The notes under the pieces were generated by a model. The model saw nothing but the letters and a program-made list of their open reading frames with translations, was not told where the DNA came from and did not search any database. 64,000 nucleotides of DNA from Methanomassiliicoccales archaeon. Lineage in GTDB: Archaea > Thermoplasmatota > Thermoplasmata > RBG-16-68-12 > SOIM01. Where the stretch lies: positions 100,998 to 164,997 of the forward strand of contig SOIM01000012.1 in assembly GCA_004377185.1 (NCBI GenBank), given 5' to 3'. A program made the position numbers and the translations under genes. This document shows, in pieces, positions 43,252-52,156 of the stretch; position 1 is the first letter of the stretch, and each line of letters starts with the position of its first letter.

Positions 43252-45048
43252 ATGTCATCGAAATCCTTTGAACCTATTCCCTTTCGGGAATCCATTGCAG
43301 AGGTTGGAGAAGCTATTCGAAACCGTCGTGTCGTACCTTTCGTAGGGGCTGGAATCTCGGTGATGTCAGGACTGCCTCTTGCGTCGGACCTTGTCGATAT
43401 GACAACAAGAGCTCTGATTCCTCCAGAACTCAGAGGTAGTCCCCTAGGCGATAGTGTACTTGAAGCATCCAAAGAAACGGGATTCGAACCGTTCCTTGGA
43501 ATTGTCTACAAGAGCATTCTCGAACGCGTCTTTCCCCTTCTATATGTCTTCAATCAGGGACAGCCTAATTCTATCCATCATTTTTTTTCAGAGCTAGTCC
43601 GTCGAGGGTATTCAGACAGAGTGTTCACCACGAATTTCGATAATCTGCTGGAACAAGCCATTAGAAGTCATACAAAAACAGTCAATGTAGCTTCAGACGA
43701 GGAGGATTTCACCAAGAGTCTGCAGCCCGCTGTTTTGAAACTTCACGGATCAGTTGACAAAGTTAAGACATTTGTAGCTACCATATTGCAGGTGGGTCTC
43801 CTTCCTCAATCAAAGAGGTCTGTGCTGGAGCAATTATTGGACGAGCGGGAGTTTTTGTTCATCGGTTGGAACAACCACGACCTAGATATAACACCAATTC
43901 TGAGGCATGGCACGCACCGCTTCTACTGGGTTCAGCACTCCGAAAGCACTCGCGCCTTCCGCTACTTCCCAGACGATCAACCATCCCTGGCTCAATCGAT
44001 GCAAAAGAGGCTTGTGTCTCAGCATGGAGGTCTGTGGATCGAGACCCCTGTCCCTCACTTCCTTGGATCGCTTGCTTCCTATCTTGGTTTGCCCAGTTTG
44101 GATTTTGTGCCTAACCCAGACACGGATATTGTACAGAGTCAGGTCAAGGCAACAGCCAAAGAATGGGCCGAAGCCCTCTCCGATGAAGAAAGACTGCTGA
44201 CTTGCGGTCATTTGTTGTTCCTGAAGGGTAGATGGCGGGAATCGGCCGAGGTGTTCAAAACCTTGGCGGCTCATCTGCCATCCAACCCGCCCCTACGGCT
44301 GGAGGTCGAGATATATGCTGCTCGCTCTCTTGTAGAACTTCTGGACTTGGAACGCGCAGTTGCTACGCTTGATGAGTTAATCCGCGAAGCCGACCTCATC
44401 GAGGATGAACTGAAGAGAACAATTCTGATGTCCGAAGCACTCGCACTTCGCGGCATTGGTCTAGCCAAGAAAGTCGAAGCTCCCGTGTTATGGCTTATTT
44501 CGCCTGTTGATAACGGGCAACTGGAGAAGGCATTGGAGGATCTCCACGCAAGTCTGAGATATGCCGAAATCGTTGCTAAGAGGAACAAGAGGGGAAGTTT
44601 CATGGTGATGAACCAGTGGGGAAACATAGGTTCAAACTATTTGATGAGATGGGACTTTGACTCCGCCGAAAAGGCCTTTGGAAAATGCTATGAGCTTTCC
44701 GAGAAACTCCACAATCCTTTTACTCAAGCACTTACTTCATTCAATCTAGCGGCAATTGAATGCCACCGGGAGGGAGGTAAGCCAGCTCTTGACACGCTTC
44801 GTGTTGCCGTTGAGCAGCTTGAGGTTATAGGAGAGGCGCATAGTACCGCAGTAGCACTTCTAACGTTGGCATGGATTCAAAACCGACAGGGGTTTGTTAA
44901 AGAGGCAAAGGCTTCTGCTCTGAAAAGTCTCACTTGGTTCGAGCATTTGCCAGACACATCCGAGACCCGAGAGATGCAGTCGAAGCTCCGCATGATATTG
45001 GGGGAGGGAGACACTGCAAAGAATTTCCAATCCCGAGGTAACCTATAG
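43252..45048 (+). CDS. SIR2-domain protein with TPR repeats (predicted NADase defence protein)
   Basis: This 598-residue protein has an N-terminal ~270-residue SIR2-like domain: VVPFVGAGIS (31-36 region), the FTTNFDNLLE motif (125-134) and KLHGSVD with His 165. The latter two are the NAD-binding and catalytic signatures of SIR2_2 domains in antiphage proteins. The rest is TPR-like helical repeats (AEVFKTLAAHL, ARSLVELLDLERAVATLDEL, FGKCYELSEKLHNPFTQALTSFNLAAIE). SIR2-TPR proteins deplete NAD on phage sensing; the TPR part would be the sensor. GGAGGTGAAGG precedes the ATG. No obvious second subunit is adjacent. Confidence 0.87.
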   Translation: MSSKSFEPIPFRESIAEVGEAIRNRRVVPFVGAGISVMSGLPLASDLVDMTTRALIPPELRGSPLGDSVLEASKETGFEPFLGIVYKSILERVFPLLYVFNQGQPNSIHHFFSELVRRGYSDRVFTTNFDNLLEQAIRSHTKTVNVASDEEDFTKSLQPAVLKLHGSVDKVKTFVATILQVGLLPQSKRSVLEQLLDEREFLFIGWNNHDLDITPILRHGTHRFYWVQHSESTRAFRYFPDDQPSLAQSMQKRLVSQHGGLWIETPVPHFLGSLASYLGLPSLDFVPNPDTDIVQSQVKATAKEWAEALSDEERLLTCGHLLFLKGRWRESAEVFKTLAAHLPSNPPLRLEVEIYAARSLVELLDLERAVATLDELIREADLIEDELKRTILMSEALALRGIGLAKKVEAPVLWLISPVDNGQLEKALEDLHASLRYAEIVAKRNKRGSFMVMNQWGNIGSNYLMRWDFDSAEKAFGKCYELSEKLHNPFTQALTSFNLAAIECHREGGKPALDTLRVAVEQLEVIGEAHSTAVALLTLAWIQNRQGFVKEAKASALKSLTWFEHLPDTSETREMQSKLRMILGEGDTAKNFQSRGNL

Positions 45049-45361
45049 AATGTCGTATTCCGAGACATACTTCCAAGATTGCCTCAATTCAATGTGCGAT
45101 TGTTCCCACCATGATTGTCATCTTCCTGGGAAAGGGTATCTGCTGAAACACGAAGTTCGTTGAATCGTTAGGAACCTCACATCCTTCGACTGACGAGATT
45201 CTGGGTTCTTACTGGGACTGTGTAGAGGGGTGGTTGGAAGTCATAATGTCATATTTCTTTTCGATATATGTCACTTCCAGGGTCATAACGCTCATTGAGG
45301 GGGCAAGAGGAGAAGATTATAGGTAGGATGTAGCTCACTCTATTGTCTTCAATGTGATTGT
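45049..45361. other. Intergenic region, nothing convincing seen
   Basis: About 313 bases. GATTATAG near 45315 could be a TATA box for the following small gene; no RNA or repeat is evident. Confidence 0.4.
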
Positions 45362-45592
45362 TTGGTGGGGGGATATCCCTTCATAGAGCAGGCCACTGAG
45401 TGGCTGGGCCCGTCTCATCCGTGGTGGCACTATAACTGTCCCGACTGCAGAGTCGAGGTCAGAAAGGCCGGAGTAAGCACGGTCAAGGACATTATCGAGA
45501 AAATGTCAAGTGAAGGACAGACAAGCGTTTCCAAGCTAGAAAGCCACGGAGTTCCGAGAGACTTCATAGAATTCTGTCTCGGAGAGCAGTGA
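45362..45592 (+). CDS. Small protein, possibly a truncated zinc-binding protein
   Basis: A 76-codon frame with a weak TTG start. The content is protein-like: WLGPSHPWWHYNCPDCRVEVRKAGVSTVKDIIEKM, then SVSKLESHGVPRDFIEFCLGE. The frame stays open upstream to a TAG at 45320, and the codons before the TTG encode CLQCDC, which could supply the other half of a zinc ribbon with NCPDC. So the true start may be earlier and non-standard, or the gene is truncated. Confidence 0.45.
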   Translation: MVGGYPFIEQATEWLGPSHPWWHYNCPDCRVEVRKAGVSTVKDIIEKMSSEGQTSVSKLESHGVPRDFIEFCLGEQ

Positions 45593-45671
45593 AAACCTCC
45601 CTCTCAAAGAAATGCAGATTCTGATAGACATCACGACAATCTTGGCACACTCAATCATCGATTCGCACAAT

Positions 45672-46013
45672 TCAGGATTTGTAAATCTTCATCCATCTTT
45701 TAGCTATGATACTAGAATCGGTGACTGAGCCGTCCAGAACCTGAACTATCAGCATCATGGTCTCATTTCTCTTTCTTGACAAAGTCGCCAAAATAACATT
45801 CCCTTTCCTGACAAGAATCGCAGCCCCGACTACAACCACGATGACCGCAACGAGGGAAGCCCACAGGTGATGGAAGGTGAGCGAGACCCCACCGGTTATC
45901 AGCCCAAAAATGATCAAGAGAGTTGATAGACTGAAGTTGTAGTAGCTACTGTAGTGATCCAGCCTTGACTCAAGAAACCTCAACCACTCCTTTATCCTCT
46001 CGGAATCCTCCAA
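45672..46013 (-). CDS. Two-helix membrane protein
   Basis: This 113-residue protein starts at TTG 46013 with GGTGAG upstream. A cytosolic helix (SERIKEWLRFLESRLDHY) precedes two membrane helices (LSTLLIIFGLITGGVSLTF; LWASLVAVIVVVVGAAILV) and a polar tail. The layout is like the small membrane proteins that accompany SIR2 or TIR effectors and like the larger gene at 51455-51967. Function unknown. Confidence 0.65.
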   Translation of the reverse strand: MEDSERIKEWLRFLESRLDHYSSYYNFSLSTLLIIFGLITGGVSLTFHHLWASLVAVIVVVVGAAILVRKGNVILATLSRKRNETMMLIVQVLDGSVTDSSIIAKRWMKIYKS

Positions 46014-46075
46014 AGGCTCACCAGGCTTTTCAAAACTAGAATTGTTTCTTCAATCGTTAGGTGTCTCTGGCAGCC

Positions 46076-46201
46076 TTACTCGGTTCCACCCAGAAGGAAT
46101 GCGGCCAAGGCAACTGACACAACCACGGTCGCGATCATGAGTACAAGCTTCACAAAGTCCTCCGCAACTCGATTCCTGTCTTGATCGTTGTACGTATTCA
46201 T
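46076..46201 (-). CDS. 41-residue single-pass membrane protein
   Basis: ATG 46201 lies about 25 bases after ACTTAAATAC (46222-46231), a good leaderless arrangement. The peptide is MNTYNDQDRNRVAEDFVK followed by one membrane helix (LVLMIATVVVSVALAAFLLGG) and GTE. It is immediately upstream of the two-helix membrane gene on the same strand. Confidence 0.55.
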   Translation of the reverse strand: MNTYNDQDRNRVAEDFVKLVLMIATVVVSVALAAFLLGGTE

Positions 46202-46467
46202 TAACACAATAATCTATCCTCAGTAGTATTTAAGTATTTGGTGAAGGAAGAAGAGATTTTCGGTTGGCGATGGCAAAACGAGGGTAGTCGGGGGAAGGTC
46301 TGGAGGAAAAACATGTGACGCATCACTGAAAAGCGCATCATCACGCAATAAGGGAAGAGCGCCCAAGTCCAGCATCTCCCAGCATTTCGTGAACTCATCT
46401 TCTCTCATTCCAGCTTGTGCGAAAGAATGAAATACTTCCAGCCAATATAAAATACAATGTGTCAAGG

Positions 46468-48381
46468 ATGCAATGCTCCTCAACTTCGCCGCGCAGAATT
46501 CTCGTTTTCTCAGTAATCGTCATTTCGATTCTCCAAGGAGTACTGGCTTTCAGCAATCAAGAAGCTGTCGCTCAAGAGATAGACCTTTCGGAGGATTTCG
46601 AGAGTGGAGCGCTCAACAACTGGACGATAATCTCCGCTTCAGTATCTTTTGTGTCCGGGTCTCTGAGTGGTTCTGGGCGAAAACTACTTGAACTTGGAGC
46701 ACAAGCAGAAAGCGAAGCACTTTTGATTAGGCGGGATCCCGAGCTCTTATCGGCTGAGAGATACTCTTTTGAGGTCTTTGGCAAGCTAGTGGAAGGAAAC
46801 GACGCCTGGTCCTACATAAATGTGTACTTCCTACTGCAGTCATCGTCCTCCACTGCAGATGGTTATGTTCTGCACCTGAGAGCTAAACAGAACTCGATTA
46901 GCATAATGAGGTTGTCTGGGGGTGTCCAGACCTCAGTGGCGACAGTTCCGCATACCGTCGATTTTGGCAAAATCTATCGCATAAGAGTGGAGGTTTACGA
47001 TGGTGACATCAAAGCCTTCATCGATGGCGCCTTGCTTATATCAATAGCCGACAACGAGTTCACTAGTGGAACCGTTGGCATCTCCACAAGGACTGGGGGC
47101 GGGTCATGGACTTGGGTGAAAACCTTGTTCGACGATCTGCATGTCGAATCCCTCCCTCCCCAACCAGATGTGCTTGAATTATCGGTTGTCGCTCATCCTT
47201 CTGTGATAACGTGCTCAGACACTTCCACATTGCTTGTACACATCGAAATGGAAGGTTTGCCAGAGGACGATGCCTCGGTGAAAGGGGACACCGGCAGTTT
47301 GGGGACTCTCAGTGATTCCGAGGGTGTTGGCAATGGGAACTATCTTCTCACATATACACCTCCAGACCTCTGGTTCCCGACAATAGTCTTCGTGAACGTA
47401 TCTGCCTATCTAGCAGGCGTCGGCAACGGACATTCTCAGGTCGAAATCAGGGTTTTCCCAATTGGTTCCCCAACCTTGATTGTGGGAGTCTTGAGTGACA
47501 AAACCGTTGAGGTGACATCAGGAGAGTCTTTCGAGATTGAGATACGCCTAACGGATGGTCAGTCACGGGTCGAGGGTGCTGAGATAGTAGCAAAGTCTGA
47601 TGCAGGAGGCTCTTCGTATCCTTGGAATGAGCTTGGGGACGGACGCTACACGGGTTTATTCCACTCACCGTTGCTCATTGAAGGAGGACTCATCGAAGTC
47701 GAAATAATCGCGATCAAGATTGGCTTCAATCCTGGTCACACTTCCATCTTGGCTTTCGTGGGTCCTCTGCCCTCCCTTGAGGTCACAGATGAGAGTCTCC
47801 ACTCAAGACTCAGGGCAGGCGAAACGATATCAATCGATCTAACCGTTACGAGTTCAGGTTCGCCTGTTTCAGGTGCAGAAATCGACTTGGAGTTGCACGG
47901 GCCAATTAGCGTCAGCTACGAGAGCTTGGTAACGGATTCTGTCGGAAAAGCCAGTCTTTTGGTGCAATGTGATTCCACACAAATCCCCGAAAGGACACAA
48001 GTTACGATCCACATTATTGCTACGAAAGATGGCTACACCTCGGCGGAGTTGGACATTCCTATCTCGCTGGATCCACTGCCAGAACGCAGAGGATTCCTCG
48101 GACTTTTGGTTGCACTTGGCTTCAGTCTTGCCATGACGTTGCTGACAATTTGTGTCACATGGAGAGCAAGAGGAAGACGACGTAAGGGGTTGAAGGGGCT
48201 TGTTATCGCAGTCTCAACAACTATCGCTCTGACAGCGTTGACCATCTGGCTTGTCCCGACTGAGATGAACAACACAATGGCAATACTTGGAGAAGCAGCT
48301 ACAATCCTAGCAACCTACGAGATCTGGCTAATACGTGCATATGGAGAATTCCTGAAACCTCAGAAGGGACTGGGTTCGTGA
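46468..48381 (+). CDS. Exported multidomain membrane protein
   Basis: About 637 residues from ATG 46468; the frame opens 17 codons earlier. The signal helix is ILVFSVIVISILQGVLAF. A LamG/concanavalin-like domain follows (EDFESGALNNWTIISASVSF, DGYVLHLRAKQ, IYRIRVEVYDGDIKAFIDG). Three Ig-like repeats come next (SVITCSDTSTLLVHIEM; VEVTSGESFEIEIRLTDG; LRAGETISIDLTVTSSG). Three C-terminal membrane helices (GFLGLLVALGFSLAMTLLTI; LVIAVSTTIALTALTIWLV; TMAILGEAATILATYEIWLI) end it. An extracellular binding head on a membrane base. AATATAAAATA near 46449 is close to the start and may be its box A. Confidence 0.8.
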   Translation: MQCSSTSPRRILVFSVIVISILQGVLAFSNQEAVAQEIDLSEDFESGALNNWTIISASVSFVSGSLSGSGRKLLELGAQAESEALLIRRDPELLSAERYSFEVFGKLVEGNDAWSYINVYFLLQSSSSTADGYVLHLRAKQNSISIMRLSGGVQTSVATVPHTVDFGKIYRIRVEVYDGDIKAFIDGALLISIADNEFTSGTVGISTRTGGGSWTWVKTLFDDLHVESLPPQPDVLELSVVAHPSVITCSDTSTLLVHIEMEGLPEDDASVKGDTGSLGTLSDSEGVGNGNYLLTYTPPDLWFPTIVFVNVSAYLAGVGNGHSQVEIRVFPIGSPTLIVGVLSDKTVEVTSGESFEIEIRLTDGQSRVEGAEIVAKSDAGGSSYPWNELGDGRYTGLFHSPLLIEGGLIEVEIIAIKIGFNPGHTSILAFVGPLPSLEVTDESLHSRLRAGETISIDLTVTSSGSPVSGAEIDLELHGPISVSYESLVTDSVGKASLLVQCDSTQIPERTQVTIHIIATKDGYTSAELDIPISLDPLPERRGFLGLLVALGFSLAMTLLTICVTWRARGRRRKGLKGLVIAVSTTIALTALTIWLVPTEMNNTMAILGEAATILATYEIWLIRAYGEFLKPQKGLGS

Positions 48382-48999
48382 ATGGGACCTCTAATGACAA
48401 AGGAGGTCTGCTGGTGTTATGAAGCCTGAGAATAGAACGCATTCACAACGACCTCTGAGAGTCTAACATTGACCGGCCAGTACCAATACAGTGTATTCAT
48501 GGTTGATACTGTCACGCGAGCATGAGCACATACATCCACTCATCAATTGAGGGAAGAAACGTCGATGTTCCCTATGAACAACGACGAAAACCACTGCCTT
48601 TCCCAGTGAGTCCTGAGTTTGAAGTTTGAATCCCTCCATCGGCTTCTGTTGGATTTGAACTCGAAGTTAAGGTTTCATTTTGCACTTCCTTTATTATACT
48701 GGAAACCAACGAGACTGAAGTGACGCTGAATGTGGAGAAAACTATAAGTCCAAAGAGAACGATTGACTTGGTGGAGTGATACTGGACTGGAGGGAGGAAG
48801 ACGAGAGAGCAACTGGTAAAGCTCATTAGCTTGACGCTCAGTGTCATAATGGTTGCAGATTTTTCTGCGGTGGCTTGTTTCTATCCGAGTCTGGAAGATG
48901 ATTCAACTCTTCTCGAGGGATGGTGAGGCCGTTTGGTGTCTCACCTATACTAGCCCCTACCAGCCTTTCTTCGTGGGTCCTTGTATGCATTAGCTATTC
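48382..48999. other. Gene-poor region with one weak small-protein candidate
   Basis: The only candidate is a minus-strand 91-codon frame at 48572-48847 with one hydrophobic stretch (SIVLFGLIVFSTFSVTSVSLV) and a Ser/Thr/Gly-rich tail. It lacks a clear ribbon of start signals, so I do not call it as a gene. Confidence 0.35.
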
Positions 49000-49260
49000 G
49001 TGCGAGAAAAGCTACGACGGAGAGGTTACGGACCGCAGCTTGTCCAGAGCTTCCCTGACATGTTTCTTGGCGATGTCCTAGGGGAGTCTCCAAACGAAGA
49101 GGCCAACAGATTGTTCGAGGAGATGGGGCTCGTCGGTGTCGACGAAGAAGGGGCTATCGCCTTTAAGAGGAAGCTTGGTGCTCATCTGAGAAGGAGGAAG
49201 TGGGGGAGGAGCGATTTCTGCCGTGAGGACGCTCCAGCTCCATCACTTCCTGATACTTAG
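49000..49260 (+). CDS. Small protein, probably a fragment (uncertain)
   Basis: A GTG-start frame of 86 codons. VREKLRRRGYGPQLVQSFPDMFLGDVLGESPNEEANRLFEEMGLVGVDEEGAIAFKRKLG has protein-like charge patterning. Its last third overlaps the opposing gene at 49163-50389, which is normal for neither. It may be the tail of a decayed gene. Confidence 0.3.
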   Translation: MREKLRRRGYGPQLVQSFPDMFLGDVLGESPNEEANRLFEEMGLVGVDEEGAIAFKRKLGAHLRRRKWGRSDFCREDAPAPSLPDT

Positions 49261-50389
49261 TTAACGGGATTGGGATTGGAATCGTATAACGAGAATCAGG
49301 ACCCACGTACCTAGTGTACGGAACGATGACTTTTCCCCACTCCTTCTGCAGATCCAAAGCCAGATGAATCATCACCCGAAGACTTGTCTGCATCTCAGCA
49401 ATTCCCCGGGACGCCGGCTTCCCTTTCTTCCTCTCCCGATCCACAGCCTCTGTATATGCCATCCCTGCACCTGTCCTTGAGAGGTTGTTGAAGAAAATCC
49501 CAGACTTCCTGAATGCTCGCTTCGTTTGCTTGACCTCTAGGACAAACAGCCGGTATACATCGACGATTGTGAAGCCCTCTGGAACCCTCACTTCAATGTC
49601 CCTTCCGTCGGTCATCGGGAACCTAGATTTCTGTTCGCAGGGAATAGAGTTTACATATAGATCAGGGCCCCCTCGCTCACCGAACCGCACATCACACCCT
49701 GAGCGAAGTACGTTGAGTGCTAGGCTCAGTTCATCCTCCAGAGCGTGAAGTTTCTCAAGGAACAGCTCTAGGTTCTGGTATACAGCTTTCCCTCGTCTTC
49801 GTCTGGCAGATATATCCTTCAAAGATTTCCTAATCTGGTCTCCGAGTTCTGTCACATCCGAGAGTCTCGCCTCGAAACCCGGTATGTCCTCACAAAGGAG
49901 TAGATAGGCAGGGAGAGTCAGAGATACGTCCCAGCTCGGAAGAATGCAGGTGTAGCGATAGTCATGCATAAGGACGATATCGCGATAGATGAGATTTGGG
50001 ACAATTTCATCAAACGGTATCAGATCCCCGTGTCGCCGCCACCCTTCGATTATTAGCCTGGGAGTGAAAGTTGTGTCATACCATTTCGCGGTTATCGATG
50101 ACGCCTGAATTCCCCTAATGCCCACTTGGAAGTCGTCAATCTGTATCGGGCTGATTGATTCGGTTGGGAGCAGACGTCGAATTGTGCCATCTTCTGCAAT
50201 CCAATCCGAGAAGTCAAAATCAATGCATGACCTTCCGTCCAGCCGCAGCTCGATTCCGTATACCCCTCTTTTGTCATTCCGCCAGCGTAATTCCTCCTTT
50301 ACACCCTTAGCGATGGCCAAGCGCAAGGGACGGAACACCTTGAAGGGTGCTGGTATCCTTCGCTTCATTGGCGCTCCACTATCCTCCAT
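49163..50389 (-). CDS. PD-(D/E)XK nuclease-like protein of unknown family
   Basis: This 408-residue protein has no recognised family. Near residues 240-254, GGPDLYVNSIPCEQKSRF matches a compact PD-(D/E)XK signature (Pro-Asp 242-243, Glu-x-Lys 252-254). The nuclease-core strand DVRFG lies before it and VDVYRLFVLEVKQT after. Upstream helices are rich in Arg (SARRRRGKAVYQNLELFLEKLHALEDEL). A leaderless start at ATG 50389 lies about 30 bases after GGTTTATTAAC. In the middle of defence-type genes, an endonuclease or endonuclease-derived function is likely but unproven. Confidence 0.65.
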   Translation of the reverse strand: MEDSGAPMKRRIPAPFKVFRPLRLAIAKGVKEELRWRNDKRGVYGIELRLDGRSCIDFDFSDWIAEDGTIRRLLPTESISPIQIDDFQVGIRGIQASSITAKWYDTTFTPRLIIEGWRRHGDLIPFDEIVPNLIYRDIVLMHDYRYTCILPSWDVSLTLPAYLLLCEDIPGFEARLSDVTELGDQIRKSLKDISARRRRGKAVYQNLELFLEKLHALEDELSLALNVLRSGCDVRFGERGGPDLYVNSIPCEQKSRFPMTDGRDIEVRVPEGFTIVDVYRLFVLEVKQTKRAFRKSGIFFNNLSRTGAGMAYTEAVDRERKKGKPASRGIAEMQTSLRVMIHLALDLQKEWGKVIVPYTRYVGPDSRYTIPIPIPLTKYQEVMELERPHGRNRSSPTSSFSDEHQASS

Positions 50390-50482
50390 TTGAGGCGACA
50401 GGCGAATCTGTGTTAATAAACCCTACTCGCGGTACGAGGGGCTCTGACTTTCATCAGAATCCGAATGAAGCCAGTGTGTAGA

Positions 50483-50491
50483 CTTATATAC
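50483..50491 (+). promoter_or_regulatory. Putative TATA box for the C2H2 protein gene
   Basis: CTTATATAC is centred about 28 bases before ATG 50515, giving a leaderless transcript. Confidence 0.5.
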
Positions 50492-50514
50492 TTTCCAAGG
50501 CATGTTGAAATGAC

Positions 50515-50946
50515 ATGGAAAAACTGAGCTGTTGTTTCTGTGACTATGCAGGTCTAAGCGAGAAAGGCATAAGGGTCCATATGGCTCATGCTCACCAAGA
50601 AGTATTGTTGATGATGAAGATCGTGAAGTCTGGACGCCCTCCTTCTAATGCCTGTAAACTATGCGGAATGATCCATTCGGAAGTTTCTCGTCCGGGCTGG
50701 GCGAATCGCCGAAGAAAACTTGAACGACCGAAGGCTGGAATGTATTTCGCCTCGATTCCTGGGGATTCAGGTGGAAAGGATTTTCAAATCAGCCAAGCAA
50801 TGGTTCCAGAAGGCGTGACAAGGCTCAACGGTATTATGCTGTGGGCCGACAAACCGGGGCGCGTCACTCTTAACATAACCGACCCGGAAACGGGACACAT
50901 CCGCAAATATACTTTCAAAGTCGGGCCCGGAACTTTGACAGCCTAA
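50515..50946 (+). CDS. C2H2-like zinc-finger protein
   Basis: This 143-residue protein's N-terminal finger reads CCFCDYAGLSEKGIRVHMAHAH, that is CxxCx12Hx3-5H, a eukaryote-like C2H2 finger. A second CxxC (CKLCGMIH) follows. The C-terminal half is beta-rich (GVTRLNGIMLWADKPGRVTLNITDPETGHIRKYTFKVG). A DNA- or RNA-binding regulator is likely. Leaderless start behind the box at 50483-50491. Confidence 0.7.
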   Translation: MEKLSCCFCDYAGLSEKGIRVHMAHAHQEVLLMMKIVKSGRPPSNACKLCGMIHSEVSRPGWANRRRKLERPKAGMYFASIPGDSGGKDFQISQAMVPEGVTRLNGIMLWADKPGRVTLNITDPETGHIRKYTFKVGPGTLTA

Positions 50947-51454
50947 TCCTCAAGCGCATCCCAGAGGTCTATGCCCAAATACTCCTTTGCATAGTCATAA
51001 AGGAACTGAGAATCTCCGGGCATCACCTCCTATTTCACTTCTGAATCTAGCTTCTCTTTGTCCATGCAATGACATCTGAAGACGCGTCAAGAACCTACAC
51101 AATACGTTATGCATTGCATATGCACGGTGTTACGGAAATTGATGAGTGAGCCTCAGTAAAAGGCTGCCCTTGCTCTCTCGAGGGACAATGTTGGAACTCC
51201 GCGGAGAGTTATTACGTTCTGAAACTTGAAAGGGGAATTGTCTGTCAACTCTAAGTATGTCTGGTGAATGTCGTCATTGACAAATAGCTTTTACTTTGAC
51301 TGGCACTAGGTGCCTTGTTTCCCGATGTATTCAGACATTTATGTCGTAGTCGATAATGAATCAAGACATTCTACAGTGAGTGAAATCGCGCTAGAGGCTT
51401 TCCATCATCAACTCACGATTGCTGGACGAAACAGGTTTGAAACGCACTGCCACC
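50947..51454. other. Gene-poor region containing the right copy of the flanking repeat
   Basis: About 508 bases with no convincing gene. A 63-codon plus-strand frame (51310-51501) runs through the repeat copy and overlaps the opposite gene; its middle (YVVVDNESRHSTVSEIALEAFHHQLTIA) is protein-like and may be a gene remnant. Confidence 0.4.
51344..51370 (+). repeat. Right copy of the imperfect 27-bp direct repeat
   Basis: Matches 28631-28657 with three differences, all at codon-third or conservative positions in the frame that encodes VVDNE(T/S)RH. It marks the right side of the accessory region if it is an att site. Confidence 0.45.
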
Positions 51455-51967
51455 TCACTCTCTACCCGACCTTGAGATTCGGATACGTCTTATCCATATA
51501 GAAAGAGATATCATTACACCGACCACCCCAAAAACTGCTCCAAAGATTATGTACCCCGTCCCCAGAAGAAGAAACATCCAAGAAAGTGTCAGGCCAACCA
51601 TCAAAGAAATCACCAAAGTCGCTCTGTGTATAATCCCCTTCGACTCTGCTGAGATTGTGTGTTGTCGGAACTCCAGTATAATTTCGAGGTCTTTGATTCG
51701 TCCATCCTTCTTGTCGTATATTTCCTTGAGACGAAGGGAGTATAGAATCCAAATAGTACAGGACGCCAGAGAGGCTATGGCCACGTATGGATATATCTCC
51801 TTCGGAGACAAAGCCATAAGCATGAATGATATCACGGCTAGAATAGAACCCACTTGCCATGCTACAGTTTCAAGGTGCATCATGGTGTCTAGCCCCATTT
51901 CATATTCGGTCAAAAAGAGCTTCTTCTGATCGAGGTTGTATTGGGGTTGTTTTTCTTCCAACTTCAT
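51455..51967 (-). CDS. Four-helix membrane protein
   Basis: About 170 residues from ATG 51967. A cytosolic N-terminus (KLEEKQPQYNLDQKKLFLTEYEMG) is followed by two helices (VGSILAVISFMLMALS; VAIASLASCTIWILYSLRL). A cytosolic charged loop (KEIYDKKDGRIKDLEIILEFR) and two more helices (ATLVISLMVGLTLSWMFLLLG; IIFGAVFGVVGVMISLSIWI) follow. The pattern resembles small membrane proteins encoded near defence genes. No known family. Confidence 0.7.
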   Translation of the reverse strand: MKLEEKQPQYNLDQKKLFLTEYEMGLDTMMHLETVAWQVGSILAVISFMLMALSPKEIYPYVAIASLASCTIWILYSLRLKEIYDKKDGRIKDLEIILEFRQHTISAESKGIIHRATLVISLMVGLTLSWMFLLLGTGYIIFGAVFGVVGVMISLSIWIRRIRISRSGRE

Positions 51968-52156
51968 CAAACACACCAACAATCAAACATAGAACGGTGC
52001 CTGTGTATATTCTTTGTGCCAATCATCTGGTCAAACATTGAGCTGGAAAAGCAGGAAGGGCGGTTATGTGTCAAGCCTGATAGCAATCTTGAAATTCCTC
52101 CTACGAGGGCCTTGGCAACTTTGTACGAAGAAGGAGCGCCGAGCCCCTCCTTCGAA

